The notes: generated from the letters alone by a model not told the origin. A DNA stretch of 64,000 nucleotides from Bacillus sp. ISL-18 (GCF_018613415.1 NZ_JAGGQG010000014.1:1-64000), one strand, 5' to 3'; numbered from the stretch's first letter, positions 1-8,488 are shown. Made by a program: numbers and translations.

Positions 1-390
1 TAAAAGAGCGAGGTTGTGTCCGAAGTTGAACCAACTTCGGACAAGGCAAAGGCAAAAGAGTGAGGTTGTGTCTGAAGACGAACCAACTTCGGACAAGGCA
101 AAGGCAAAAGAGTGAGGTTGTGTCTGAACACGAACCAACTTCAGACAAGGCAAAGGCAAAAGAGCGAGGTTGCGTCTGAACACGAACCAACTTCAGACAA
201 GGCAAAGGCAAAAGAGCGAGGTTGCGTCCAAAGTCGAACCAACTTCGGACAAGAAAAAGCCAAAAGAGCGAGGTTGTGTCCGAAGATGAACCAACTTCAG
301 ACAAGGCAAAGCCAAAAAAGCGAGGTTGTGTCCGAAGATGAGCCAACATCGGACAAGGGCAAACCAAAAAAGTGAAATGATGTCCGAAGA
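1..390. repeat. 52-bp tandem repeat array with an inverted repeat in each unit
   Basis: The motif GAGGTTG recurs at 10, 62, 114, 166, 218, 270 and 322, an exact 52-bp period; an eighth, decayed unit begins near 374. Each unit has an inverted repeat, perfect in the first (arms GTCCGAAGTTG and CAACTTCGGAC around AAC, 18-42), then an A-rich linker. In units 3 and 4 both arms changed together (GTCTGAA with TTCAGAC), which keeps pairing. The array continues past the left edge of the window. Since 52 is not a multiple of three, reading frames through it shift from unit to unit, so the 87-codon frame at 112-375 is unlikely to be a gene. Function unknown. Confidence 0.93.
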
Positions 391-603
391 AATACCAAAT
401 AAGCACAAATACCCCGTTAAAAGTTGCCCCGTATTTTTAAATAATTTTTTCATAAAAACTACTGTTAAATAGGTGCGGTGAACCGTATTATAAGTAAATG
501 AGGTTTTTTGTGGTACTTCTTTTTGTGTAAGGAGTAAAATTAGGATATCCTAGATAACCTATAAAAAAAGAAACTAATATTTTTTGAAATTAGGAGTAAA
601 ATA
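391..603. other. Intergenic leader before the glycosyltransferase
   Basis: An AT-rich stretch between the repeat array and the first gene. A possible -10 TATTAT lies at 486-491, but only a poor -35 (TGTTAA, 463-468) is seen. The ribosome site TTAGGAG at about 590 precedes the ATG at 604. Nothing else was recognised. Confidence 0.4.
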
Positions 604-1602
604 ATGCAAAATAATTTACCGTTACTAACGATTGTTGTTCCTTGTTACAATGAAGAAGCGACCTTAGAGGAAACAATCAAAGAACTAACCAGAATAATGA
701 CAAATTTGGTTATAAATAAATCTATAAGTAATGAGAGTATTATTTTATTTGTCAACGATGGTAGTACAGATCATACTTGGGATATTATTGAGGAAAACAT
801 CGAAATAAACCAATATGTTCAAGGGTTAAAATTAAGTAGAAATTTTGGCCATCAAAGAGCATTAATTGCTGGTTTAGAAACCGCAAGAAATTTTTCAGAT
901 TGTGTGATTTCAGTCGACGCTGATCTTCAAGATGATGTGGAGATTATTCATCAATTTATTGAGAAGTATCAAGAAGGTTATGAAATTGTTTACGGAGTCA
1001 GAGATAAGCGCGATACTGACACTCTATTTAAAAGAAAAACTGCTTTATGGTTTTATAGCCTTATGAGGAAAATGGGTGTCGAGTTAGTACCCAATCATGC
1101 AGATTACCGTTTAATGAGTAAAAGGGCTCTAGATGAATTAGTAAAGTATCAAGAAGTAAATTTATTTCTTCGAGGGATCATTCCTCTTTTAGGTTTTAAA
1201 ACAACTAAAGTTTATTATAATCGCAAAGAAAGATTCGCTGGGGAGTCAAAGTATCCATTAAAAAAAATGATTGCGTTCGCCTTTGATGGGATGACGTCGT
1301 TTAGCGTTGCACCAATACGTTTTGTTTCGATGTTAGGATTTTTAATGGTACTAATCGGGATTGCGATAGCTGTTTATACCCTATTAGCAAAAATATTTTC
1401 ATATACCATTAGTGGTTGGACATCATTGATGTTATCCATCTGGATTGTTGGAGGGGCACAATTATTAGCAGTTGGAATTATTGGTGAGTACATAGGTAAA
1501 ATTTTTAATGAAACAAAAGGACGGCCGAGATATACCATTGAACAAAATAGTGTTCTTGAGAAACAAAAGAAAAACTTATCCTATTTAAAAAGAGATAAAT
1601 AG
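604..1602 (+). CDS. Family 2 glycosyltransferase, polyprenyl-phosphate sugar synthase type (GtrB/CsbB-like)
   Basis: This 332-residue protein has the GT-A layout of enzymes that load a sugar onto undecaprenyl phosphate at the inner face of the membrane. Visible motifs are VPCYNEE near residue 12, NDGSTD near 57, the metal-binding DADLQDD near 105, and HADYRLM near 160. Two C-terminal hydrophobic segments (about 238-262 and 276-298) match the GtrB/CsbB/DPM1-like plan, and length is typical. The start follows TTAGGAG by about 8 bases. The next gene, a multi-spanning GT-C-like protein, is the expected partner that moves the sugar from lipid to an outer target. Sugar and acceptor cannot be told from sequence; a teichoic acid or surface glycan is a guess. 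Confidence 0.9.
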   Translation: MQNNLPLLTIVVPCYNEEATLEETIKELTRIMTNLVINKSISNESIILFVNDGSTDHTWDIIEENIEINQYVQGLKLSRNFGHQRALIAGLETARNFSDCVISVDADLQDDVEIIHQFIEKYQEGYEIVYGVRDKRDTDTLFKRKTALWFYSLMRKMGVELVPNHADYRLMSKRALDELVKYQEVNLFLRGIIPLLGFKTTKVYYNRKERFAGESKYPLKKMIAFAFDGMTSFSVAPIRFVSMLGFLMVLIGIAIAVYTLLAKIFSYTISGWTSLMLSIWIVGGAQLLAVGIIGEYIGKIFNETKGRPRYTIEQNSVLEKQKKNLSYLKRDK

Positions 1603-1657
1603 AGGATAACAAGGTATGCAACCCTTGAGATTCATCAAAAAGGCACGGGAGACAAAA

Positions 1658-3214
1658 ATGAACAATACATGGAAAGAGATTAGGTTATTTGGGATTTTCA
1701 ACGAAAAACTTACTATTTTTTTGTTTTTTTATTCCTTTTTCATCATGTTGTTTTTCACACAAACCTCACCCTTCTTTGTGATAACGGAATGGGTAGATTC
1801 AAATGCATTTTTTACAGTTGGAAAAGGTATGGCGAATGGTTTAATTCCGTATCGCGATCTTTTTGAACAAAAAGGTCCTTTGCTATATGGCATCCATGCA
1901 ATAGCTTACTGTATTTCACATACAACCTTTCTAGGAGTATATCTATTTGAAAGCCTTGCAATGTTTACTAATCTTATTTTAGCTTTTAAAATTGCCCGTC
2001 TTTACTTTAATTGGATGCCTGCAGCGAGTATATCTATTTTCTTCCCATTAATCATATTAAATCAACAAGCCTTTCGGTTTGGGGATAGTGCAGAAGAGTT
2101 TTCTATTCCATTCTTAATGACCCTTTTGTATATTATTTTGAAATATTTTAAGAAAGACTCTGTATCTCTTTTTAAATGGCCAATTTATTTGTTAAATGGG
2201 ATTATGATTGGGTGTGTTTTTTGGATAAAATTTACTCTTGTGGGGGCATGGATTGGATTTTACCTTGCTATTTTATTCATTTGTGTAGGCGATAAGAAGT
2301 GGAAGGAATTAATAAATGCGATCCTCTTTACTTTTGTGGGACTAGTTTTGGCAAGTTTTCCATGGTTCATTTATTTTGGAATGAATCATGCTTTGAAGGA
2401 TTTTATAGATGTGTACTTAAAATTTAACATTTTTATGTATTCAACTCAAACGAATCTAATCGAAAAACTTGTTAAATTTGCCATAACATTTGGTTCAGAA
2501 TTTAATAGAAACTTTGAAAGCAAAGTTTTGATTACGATTGGTTTACTTGATTTTCTATTCACATGGAAATATTTAAAAGATAAAGGTCAAAAATGGATGT
2601 TAATAAGTACGATCATCTTCTTGATAACCGGGGTATATATAGGAGGACAAGCCCATCGATACTCTTTCCTGATTATAACTCCATTGGGATTAATGGGACT
2701 TTTAGCAATTGGCCATTACTTGCAAAACGCTAAAATGCAATTGCAGATTCACATGAATAATATAAGCCGATGGTTTGCTTTAGCTATAGTCGCATTAACA
2801 ACTATTTTCATGTGCTTTGGTTATAATGTAAATATGAATTCTTCAAGGTTGTATATAAAAGCCCCTCTGGCTCAACAGACATTTGCAAGAATAATGAATC
2901 AAGAGCCTCATCCAACGTTATTAAATTATGGAACTTTAGATGGCGGTTTTTATACTGTAGCTAATATTCTGCCGAATATTCGCTATTTTGAAATGCAAAA
3001 CATTGACTATAGTGTATATCCTGAAAATAGGGACGAGCAGAATCGTTATATAAAAGAAAAAATGATTCAATTTGTTGTCATTAGAGGGAATCCAGCGATG
3101 AATCCTAATCAGCTCCAAATTCCTTATCTTCATGAAAATTACCATTTGGTTTCACAACAAAATCAAAATGTGGAAGGATTACCCTATAAATTTTTTCTAT
3201 TTAAGTTTAACTAA
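1658..3214 (+). CDS. Multi-spanning GT-C/GT39-like glycosyltransferase
   Basis: An integral membrane protein of 518 residues from the chosen start, with about 10 to 12 hydrophobic segments. The first outer loop carries the acidic pair EWVD followed by YRDLFEQKGP, a pattern common in bacterial GT39-like enzymes that use polyprenyl-phosphate sugars; the Asp in EWVD is the likely catalytic residue. The frame is open from an ATG at 1616, but the ATG at 1658 has the better ribosome site (GGGAG, 6 bases upstream) and starts just before the first membrane segment. It lies 55 bases after the GT2 gene with no terminator between, so the two are probably co-transcribed. A strong hairpin at 3272-3323 ends the unit. 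Confidence 0.75.
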   Translation: MNNTWKEIRLFGIFNEKLTIFLFFYSFFIMLFFTQTSPFFVITEWVDSNAFFTVGKGMANGLIPYRDLFEQKGPLLYGIHAIAYCISHTTFLGVYLFESLAMFTNLILAFKIARLYFNWMPAASISIFFPLIILNQQAFRFGDSAEEFSIPFLMTLLYIILKYFKKDSVSLFKWPIYLLNGIMIGCVFWIKFTLVGAWIGFYLAILFICVGDKKWKELINAILFTFVGLVLASFPWFIYFGMNHALKDFIDVYLKFNIFMYSTQTNLIEKLVKFAITFGSEFNRNFESKVLITIGLLDFLFTWKYLKDKGQKWMLISTIIFLITGVYIGGQAHRYSFLIITPLGLMGLLAIGHYLQNAKMQLQIHMNNISRWFALAIVALTTIFMCFGYNVNMNSSRLYIKAPLAQQTFARIMNQEPHPTLLNYGTLDGGFYTVANILPNIRYFEMQNIDYSVYPENRDEQNRYIKEKMIQFVVIRGNPAMNPNQLQIPYLHENYHLVSQQNQNVEGLPYKFFLFKFN

Positions 3215-3271
3215 TAAATTTGGTCGAAAATAGGCACTTGTTAAATAACATTCTATACCTAATTCCAATCG

Positions 3272-3323
3272 AAGGTGTTTCATCCAAAAAAAAGCTTATT
3301 TTAGGATGAAACACCTTTTTGTT
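3272..3323. terminator. Bidirectional terminator between convergent genes
   Basis: Perfect 14-bp arms AAGGTGTTTCATCC (3272-3285) and GGATGAAACACCTT (3304-3317) enclose an A/T-rich loop and are followed by a T-run. It serves the plus-strand glycosyltransferase and probably the minus-strand permease, whose frame-corrected end at 3327 would abut it. Confidence 0.9.
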
Positions 3324-3326
3324 TTG

Positions 3327-3432
3327 TTAATTTTCCAACTCTGCTTTAGTCTGAAAAGTAAAGTCCGGAGAAAGAGGTGGAACTGTATAGTCATCTTGAT
3401 TGTTATCTTTCTGTAATTTCTTAGAACGGCGA
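3327..3432 (-). pseudogene. Out-of-frame C-terminal tail of the DppC-like permease
   Basis: Reading one base further on at the A6 run (plus 3433-3438) of the permease gene opens a frame of about 35 codons, beginning NRRSKKLQKDNNQDDYT, passing VPPLSPDFTF and ending QTKAELEN with TAA at 3327-3329. It is free of stops, hydrophilic as expected for a cytoplasmic tail, and ends four bases from the terminator. This suggests a one-base indel in the homopolymer, a sequencing slip, or less likely programmed slippage. It is listed apart because it is not in frame with the annotated gene. Confidence 0.65.
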
Positions 3433-4383
3433 TTTTTTGAAATTGCCTGCCATTCCTGCTTCGAGCTCTTTTTTTATCATGTTAATTAGGAATATTAAAA
3501 AAAAGTATCCAAAAAGTGGATCTAGGACAATCCATGGAATCCTATAGAATTCTCGGTAGTTTTGACCAATTAATCCCGACCATTCCTTCGTAAGTGAACT
3601 AACTTGGCCTGGAACATTGTGAGCACCGATCCCCAAGCTTCCTGTTTCTGAGGTCCCGACAATTTCTTCCAGCGAGATGCCACCTAAGTAAATATTGAAG
3701 GTACCAAGGAACATAATTAACACCAAGGTATTGAGTAATTGTTGAACAAATAGTAGCAAACCGTAAGAGCTTATAAAAGGCTTAAGATGCCTTTTTATGA
3801 TATGAAAATGACTTGCCCCCATCAAATATGAACTTTGTATAAAGGACTTTCCTTTTAGTTCTTGGATGATATCTGATGTACTAATCAGGACAGAAGGAAC
3901 ACCCACAATCACTAAAATGATCATCTGATAAGCAATTATGAAGACTGCACCATCTTTTACATAGATAGTGGAAGTAGCTGTAATAAGTAATAAGGTGATA
4001 ATAATATGCGGAATAATCCGAAATACAACAAATAAATCTTTTACAATTGGCAAAAATAGCTTAAGCCAAAAGGAAAAAATGATTCCGAACAGACCACCAA
4101 TCAAAACTCTCAGTATGGTGATGCCAAAGGCAATAAGGATGGTATATTTCGCGCCATAAATCATCATTAGAAGGATATCTGCTCCATTTCGGTCAGAACC
4201 AAGAATAAAATGAAGGGAAGGCGGGAAAGGCGGGACTCCGATTATATCCCCATTTTCATCCGAAAGAATCCGCGTCTTGTTAAAATCCTCCGGACCATAT
4301 AGGGGGTAGAGAAAGCTTAGAATTAAGATAAGACTCAAAATCGACAAGCCCAAAATGGTCTTTTTGTAATTTACTATCCTCAT
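3421..4383 (-). CDS. ABC transporter permease, DppC-like
   Basis: A 320-residue inner-membrane permease of the peptide/opine/nickel class. The N-terminus has one membrane segment followed by a loop with PPFPPSLHFILGSDRNGADIL, the usual DppC signature (LGTDxxGRD). The EAA-like loop (YLMGASHFHIIKRHLKP, near residue 190) contacts an ATPase. A long extracytoplasmic insert (about 235-275) precedes the last membrane segment. It overlaps the upstream permease by four bases (ATGA), so the two are translationally coupled. The stop at 3421 probably results from a frameshift (see 3327-3432). No ATPase or binding protein is encoded nearby, so substrate and partners are unknown. Confidence 0.8.
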   Translation of the reverse strand: MRIVNYKKTILGLSILSLILILSFLYPLYGPEDFNKTRILSDENGDIIGVPPFPPSLHFILGSDRNGADILLMMIYGAKYTILIAFGITILRVLIGGLFGIIFSFWLKLFLPIVKDLFVVFRIIPHIIITLLLITATSTIYVKDGAVFIIAYQMIILVIVGVPSVLISTSDIIQELKGKSFIQSSYLMGASHFHIIKRHLKPFISSYGLLLFVQQLLNTLVLIMFLGTFNIYLGGISLEEIVGTSETGSLGIGAHNVPGQVSSLTKEWSGLIGQNYREFYRIPWIVLDPLFGYFFLIFLINMIKKELEAGMAGNFKKSPF

Positions 4384-5258
4384 ATACTGTTACGTTCCTT
4401 TCTATTCATTCTAAATGTTACAATCCAAGAAAGTAAATTTGATAGAATAACAGGAACAGCAAAAAGCAGAAGACTTATAACATATGGGACAATCCGCTTA
4501 GCAAAGAAGGATTTTACAATTCCTATATACCCGTCAATGTTAAATAGATATTCTACTACAATAATATTCGTAAGAATGTACCAGATAATTACTTTTAAAT
4601 GAATGAGTAATAAAGGAATAATGTTACGTATGATATGTTTTAAGTAAATCGTTCTGCGTGACAGGCCTTTTGCTCTTGCAAATACGACATATTCTTTTAC
4701 CTCTTCATTCGAAAATTCTTTTAATAAAAACTGGATTAAGAAAAGGACCGGAAGAAAGGACGATACGAAAGCCGGTAGAAAATAGGGTTGTGTACTCATT
4801 CCGCCATATAACTGAAACAGTTTAATATCGTATGTTTTATATAGATAGATGACTAAATATTGTAACAAGAAGATGATTAATAGTTCAGGTGTACTCGTCG
4901 TGAAATCAATGAAACCTGTTAATCTTTTTCGAGCGGATGTTGGCAGCATCATGATGATGGTGGAGACAACCAGCCCCACAATTACTACAAATAGGAGAGC
5001 AAGTAATAAGATGCTCATTGTATAAAAATATTTATCAATGGTTGAAGCATTTAAATATTCAAATATAAAAGGAACTTCGTCTTTGATATGAAGAAACCAG
5101 CTTAGGTTACTTTTGGAGTACTCCCAATATAAGCTAATATCCAAATCTATTCTTTTTTCCTTAGCATTAAAATGAAGAAATATAGGAATATTCATCAAAA
5201 AGACAAAGCCAGCCAAAATGGCTGTTACGCGTATGGGGAGAAACACTTTCTTAATCAA
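4380..5258 (-). CDS. ABC transporter permease, DppB-like
   Basis: A 292-residue protein with an N-terminal membrane segment, an extracytoplasmic loop of roughly 70 residues, then five membrane segments. The EAA-type motif (YVVFARAKGLSRRTIYLKH, about residues 188-206) marks it as a DppB-type permease. It is first of a two-gene unit and its stop overlaps the DppC-like start. The pair lacks the solute-binding lipoprotein and the two ATPases usual for oligopeptide importers. Either those parts lie elsewhere or the pair works with shared subunits. The class call is fairly sure; the substrate is not known. Confidence 0.8.
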   Translation of the reverse strand: MIKKVFLPIRVTAILAGFVFLMNIPIFLHFNAKEKRIDLDISLYWEYSKSNLSWFLHIKDEVPFIFEYLNASTIDKYFYTMSILLLALLFVVIVGLVVSTIIMMLPTSARKRLTGFIDFTTSTPELLIIFLLQYLVIYLYKTYDIKLFQLYGGMSTQPYFLPAFVSSFLPVLFLIQFLLKEFSNEEVKEYVVFARAKGLSRRTIYLKHIIRNIIPLLLIHLKVIIWYILTNIIVVEYLFNIDGYIGIVKSFFAKRIVPYVISLLLFAVPVILSNLLSWIVTFRMNRKERNSI

Positions 5259-5377
5259 ATTTTACCCATTCCTGTAAATGATATACAATAATGTAATTCT
5301 ATTATAAAATATTCTGACTGTGTTTGTCAGTTGAATGTGTACAAATAAAATCAATCAAAAACTTATAGGTAATTAGT

Positions 5378-5830
5378 CTATATTAAATAACTATGAAAAG
5401 TCCTCCTACTTTCTTGTCTAGCAAACTGAGGATAGGCAGACAAAAAGTTAATGATGATGGACGCTTGGTCTAGATTAGGGTATGTGGTGAACAAGAACCT
5501 ATCACCTTTTCGAATAGCTGTTAATGCAAGCGGCAATTCACGTCTAAATATTTCATTACGTTTTGCTGAGACATTTTTGTTATATTGTCCTTGATCTATA
5601 TGCAAATAAACAAAATAATAGTAGGAACCTCCCATTTGTTTCCATTCTCCTAATACTTCATCTCTCATTGGATTTATCTTATCCCAGGCATAATGAACTC
5701 CAATCGTTAAAAATAGATCTCCAGTTAAATCAGAGTGAGTTAGTGTGTAGCATCTTGGAATAACGGGTTCGGTAGCAGTGATCCCATCTCTGAATTTTAC
5801 TGATAGTTTTTCAGGATTGAAATTGCTCAC
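5378..5830 (-). CDS. Staygreen-family protein
   Basis: A soluble 150-residue protein. The opening (FNPEKLSVKFRDG), TEPVIPRCYTLTHSD, TGDLFLTIG and MRDEVLGEW match my recollection of the bacterial staygreen (SGR) family, homologues of the plant enzyme that removes magnesium from chlorophyll a. Some bacterial homologues are reported to have Mg-dechelating activity, but Bacilli make no chlorophyll, so the true substrate here is unknown; a metallated tetrapyrrole is a guess. Single-gene unit; no signal peptide or membrane segment. Family assignment is from motif memory, not a search. Confidence 0.72.
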   Translation of the reverse strand: MSNFNPEKLSVKFRDGITATEPVIPRCYTLTHSDLTGDLFLTIGVHYAWDKINPMRDEVLGEWKQMGGSYYYFVYLHIDQGQYNKNVSAKRNEIFRRELPLALTAIRKGDRFLFTTYPNLDQASIIINFLSAYPQFARQESRRTFHSYLI

Positions 5831-5890
5831 AGCAATCTACTCCAATCGTTTTTTTTATCTTTATGCTGATTTTCGTTTATTAATTCTCGC

Positions 5891-5924
5891 AAAAAGGTAA
5901 AGCTGCCTCTTTATAGGCAGCTTT
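5891..5924 (-). terminator. Terminator-like hairpin in the leader of the staygreen gene
   Basis: Arms AAAGCTGCC (5899-5907) and GGCAGCTTT (5916-5924) form a stem. The T-run follows only when read on the minus strand (A-run at 5891-5895 on plus). It therefore points toward the staygreen gene and could be an attenuator in its leader or the end of a short minus-strand transcript. Confidence 0.55.
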
Positions 5925-6046
5925 ATAATGATTAGTTAGTAGTTAAAGTAATGGATGATAGTGCCAATAAAGTTATTTAAATATTCTAAAATTAATTCCT
6001 CCTCTTAAAACTATTATCTAAAAAAGCTTGATAGGTAGTGTTTTTC

Positions 6047-6070
6047 TAGAAAATACATTTGTATTTTCTA
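6047..6070. promoter_or_regulatory. 24-bp palindrome upstream of the amino-acid permease
   Basis: Perfect 11-bp arms TAGAAAATACA and TGTATTTTCTA are separated by TT. There is no T-run, so an operator is more likely than a terminator. It lies about 75 bases before the GTG start. The binding protein is unknown. Confidence 0.55.
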
Positions 6071-6144
6071 CATGGAGGTATTATAATCAAATAATAATTC
6101 AGAAAGATTAGTAGACAGAGATTAATAGGGAGAGGGGTGCCGTA

Positions 6145-7527
6145 GTGGAAGAGAAGGAATTAAAGAGAGGCTTAAAATCGCGTCATATTCAGATGATTGC
6201 GTTGGGCGGTACAATTGGTGTCGGATTATTTATGGGTTCAGCAAGTACCATTCAATGGACGGGTCCATCTGTCCTGCTTGCCTATATCATCGCAGGGATT
6301 TTTATCTTTTTTATTATGCGGGCTATGGGAGAAATGTTATATGTGGAGCCAAGTACGGGCTCTTTCGCAACATTCGGTTATAAATATATTCATCCATTAG
6401 CAGGGTATTTAACGGCATGGAGCAACTGGTTTCAATGGGTAATTGTGGGGATGTCAGAAATTATTGCCGTTGGGGCCTACATGAAATATTGGTTCCCAGA
6501 TCTCCCCGCTTGGATTCCGGGATTAGTTGCCTTTGTGATTCTTGGGGCAGCCAACTTAATTTCAGTAAAATCCTTTGGTGAATTTGAGTTTTGGTTCTCG
6601 TTGATAAAAGTCGTCACTATTTTAGTTATGATCGTTGCCGGATTTGGTCTCATTTTCTTTGGAATTGGCAATGGAGGAATCGCAACCGGGATCTCCAACC
6701 TTTGGAAACATGGCGGCTTCTTTACAGGCGGCTGGTCGGGATTTCTTTTTGCCTTATCACTTGTTATTGGGGCCTATCAAGGAGTCGAATTAATCGGGAT
6801 TACTGCTGGAGAAGCAAAAGATCCGCAAAAAACATTAACAAAAGCGACCCAAAGTATAATTTGGCGGATTTTAATTTTTTACATTGGGGCAATCTTTGTG
6901 ATAGTGACGGTTTATCCTTGGAACCAACTGCATTCAATTGGCAGTCCGTTTGTAGCCACATTTGCAAAACTTGGAATTACGGCGGCAGCGGGAATTATAA
7001 ACTTTGTCGTCATCACTTCGGCAATGTCCGGGTGTAACAGTGGGATTTACAGTGCCGGCCGAATGCTTTACACATTGGGCGTTAATGGACAAGCTCCCAA
7101 AATCTTTACGAAACTATCCTCCAATGGGGTACCATTGTTAAGTACGATGGGTGTACTGATTGGTTTGGCAGTGGGCATTATTTTAAGTTATATTGCACCA
7201 AAGAATTTATTCGTCTATGTCTATAGTGCTAGTGTGCTTCCGGGGATGATTCCGTGGTTTGTGATTCTGATCAGCCAAATTCGCTTCAGAAAAGCGGAGG
7301 GTGACAAAATGGAAAAACATCCATTTAAAATGCCGTTTACCCCTGTATCAAACTACCTGACCATCGCTTTTCTGGTTCTAATATTAATCGCCATGTGGTT
7401 TAATCAAGATACTCGTGTATCGCTTGTGGTAGGGATTGTTTTCCTAGCGCTTATTTCTATCAGTTATTATGCTTTTGGTATCGGTAAGCGTGCAGCGAAG
7501 GATGGACATATCAAACGTGTTTCTTAA
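6145..7527 (+). CDS. Amino-acid permease, APC superfamily (AAT family)
   Basis: A 460-residue inner-membrane protein with about 12 membrane segments. The start region (RGLKSRHIQMIALGGTIGVGLF) is the hallmark of the bacterial amino acid transporter family of proton-coupled permeases (RocE, AnsP, YbxG-like). Further family marks are MRAMGEMLYVEPSTGSFA near residue 65 and IGAYQGVELIGITAGEA near 207. It starts with GTG at 6145, eight bases after GGAGAGGGG. It is a single-gene unit with a terminator at 7544-7580. The amino acid carried cannot be told from sequence. Confidence 0.9.
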   Translation: MEEKELKRGLKSRHIQMIALGGTIGVGLFMGSASTIQWTGPSVLLAYIIAGIFIFFIMRAMGEMLYVEPSTGSFATFGYKYIHPLAGYLTAWSNWFQWVIVGMSEIIAVGAYMKYWFPDLPAWIPGLVAFVILGAANLISVKSFGEFEFWFSLIKVVTILVMIVAGFGLIFFGIGNGGIATGISNLWKHGGFFTGGWSGFLFALSLVIGAYQGVELIGITAGEAKDPQKTLTKATQSIIWRILIFYIGAIFVIVTVYPWNQLHSIGSPFVATFAKLGITAAAGIINFVVITSAMSGCNSGIYSAGRMLYTLGVNGQAPKIFTKLSSNGVPLLSTMGVLIGLAVGIILSYIAPKNLFVYVYSASVLPGMIPWFVILISQIRFRKAEGDKMEKHPFKMPFTPVSNYLTIAFLVLILIAMWFNQDTRVSLVVGIVFLALISISYYAFGIGKRAAKDGHIKRVS

Positions 7528-7543
7528 GACTTCTTAAAAAAAG

Positions 7544-7583
7544 AGCCTATTCGAGATGGAGATATCTTGAATAGGCTTTTTTA
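7544..7583 (+). terminator. Terminator of the amino-acid permease
   Basis: Arms AGCCTATTC (7544-7552) and GAATAGGCT (7569-7577) are followed by TTTTTT. Confidence 0.85.
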
Positions 7584-7735
7584 TGGGTGGCTAGTTTGTA
7601 GGATCATTGTCAAATTAGATTCAATGGGGTTATTTGGCTGTATTAAAACCATCATATATAAGTGAGGCTTATAGCCTAAAATAGGCAGTGAATAGTATAA
7701 TAAAGTCAAAAGGTAAATATAGGCGGGGACTTTAG

Positions 7736-8488
7736 ATGAAACAACATCGGCAAGCTGATACGCCAAATTCAATTCTTAATCGAAATGGGCCTACGCCTGA
7801 ATACATTGAAACCGTTCATATGCTAAGGGAAAAATTACTCCGCGGCATTCAGCTTGGTGACCGGGATTTGATCAGCGAATACGAAAGAGATGCATCTCAG
7901 AAATTTAGAGATGAACAATTAAACATCCTAAACAGAGTCCCAAATAATAAAGTTCGTTCCTATAAAAATATATTGTTATCACATAATACCCTTTATAGCT
8001 ATGCGGCTGAAAAGGGAGGGTTAAGTCCATGGCAGTGCCACTTTATATCGGAAAAATATGCGATTATGATTGAGTTCGCCGAAACCTTAGCTGAATTAGA
8101 TCAAATTCATGACCATATGATAGCGGAATATTCTAATCGCTCTATTCGGAAATCTCAAAGTGACAACTTAACGATTGTAGAGAAAGCAGAAAACTATATA
8201 GAAATGAACTTTGCTGAGGACATTTCAATGGAGGAAATGGCAAGAAAATTACATGTTCATCCTTCGCATTTAATGCGTGCGTTTAAGAAAGATAAAGGGA
8301 TGACTATTAGTAATTTTCGAAATCTGAGAAGATTAAAAGAAGCAAAAGAACTGATTCTATTCTCCCGTCTTTCGATGACTGAAATCGCCATAATGGTTGG
8401 ATTTAGTAATCCCCAGTATTTTTCCAAATTCTTTAAAGAGGTAGAAGGTAGGACTCCTGTAGAGTATAAAAAGAATAATAAGAAATGA
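7736..8488 (+). CDS. AraC-family transcriptional regulator
   Basis: A 250-residue protein. The last 100 residues are the double helix-turn-helix AraC/XylS domain: IVEKAENYIEMNFAEDISM opens it, and MTEIAIMVGFSNPQYFSKFFK (about 218-238) is the conserved second helix-turn-helix. The N-terminal 140 residues are a non-membrane, mostly helical region not resembling the AraC cupin; its ligand is unknown. The next two genes, a GPH symporter and a creatininase-family hydrolase, are likely targets, since a pair of direct repeats spaced 21 bp lies just upstream of them (8558-8595). The ribosome site (GGCGGGG) is modest. A terminator at 8517-8545 separates it from the symporter. Confidence 0.85.
   Translation: MKQHRQADTPNSILNRNGPTPEYIETVHMLREKLLRGIQLGDRDLISEYERDASQKFRDEQLNILNRVPNNKVRSYKNILLSHNTLYSYAAEKGGLSPWQCHFISEKYAIMIEFAETLAELDQIHDHMIAEYSNRSIRKSQSDNLTIVEKAENYIEMNFAEDISMEEMARKLHVHPSHLMRAFKKDKGMTISNFRNLRRLKEAKELILFSRLSMTEIAIMVGFSNPQYFSKFFKEVEGRTPVEYKKNNKK

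Larger units (their letters stand above)
5831..6144. other. Divergent intergenic region with two palindromes
   Basis: About 310 bases between the staygreen and permease genes. It holds a hairpin at 5899-5924 and a 24-bp near-perfect palindrome at 6047-6070, annotated separately. No convincing small ORF was seen. Confidence 0.6.

Noticed and set aside
112..375. 87-codon frame through the 52-bp repeats
   Set aside because: The repeat length is not a multiple of three, so the frame rotates through all three phases; there is no ribosome site and the opposite strand is open as well. Low stop density is explained by the repeat sequence.
1..390. CRISPR array
   Set aside because: The whole 52-bp unit repeats, with no unique spacers, and no cas gene is present.
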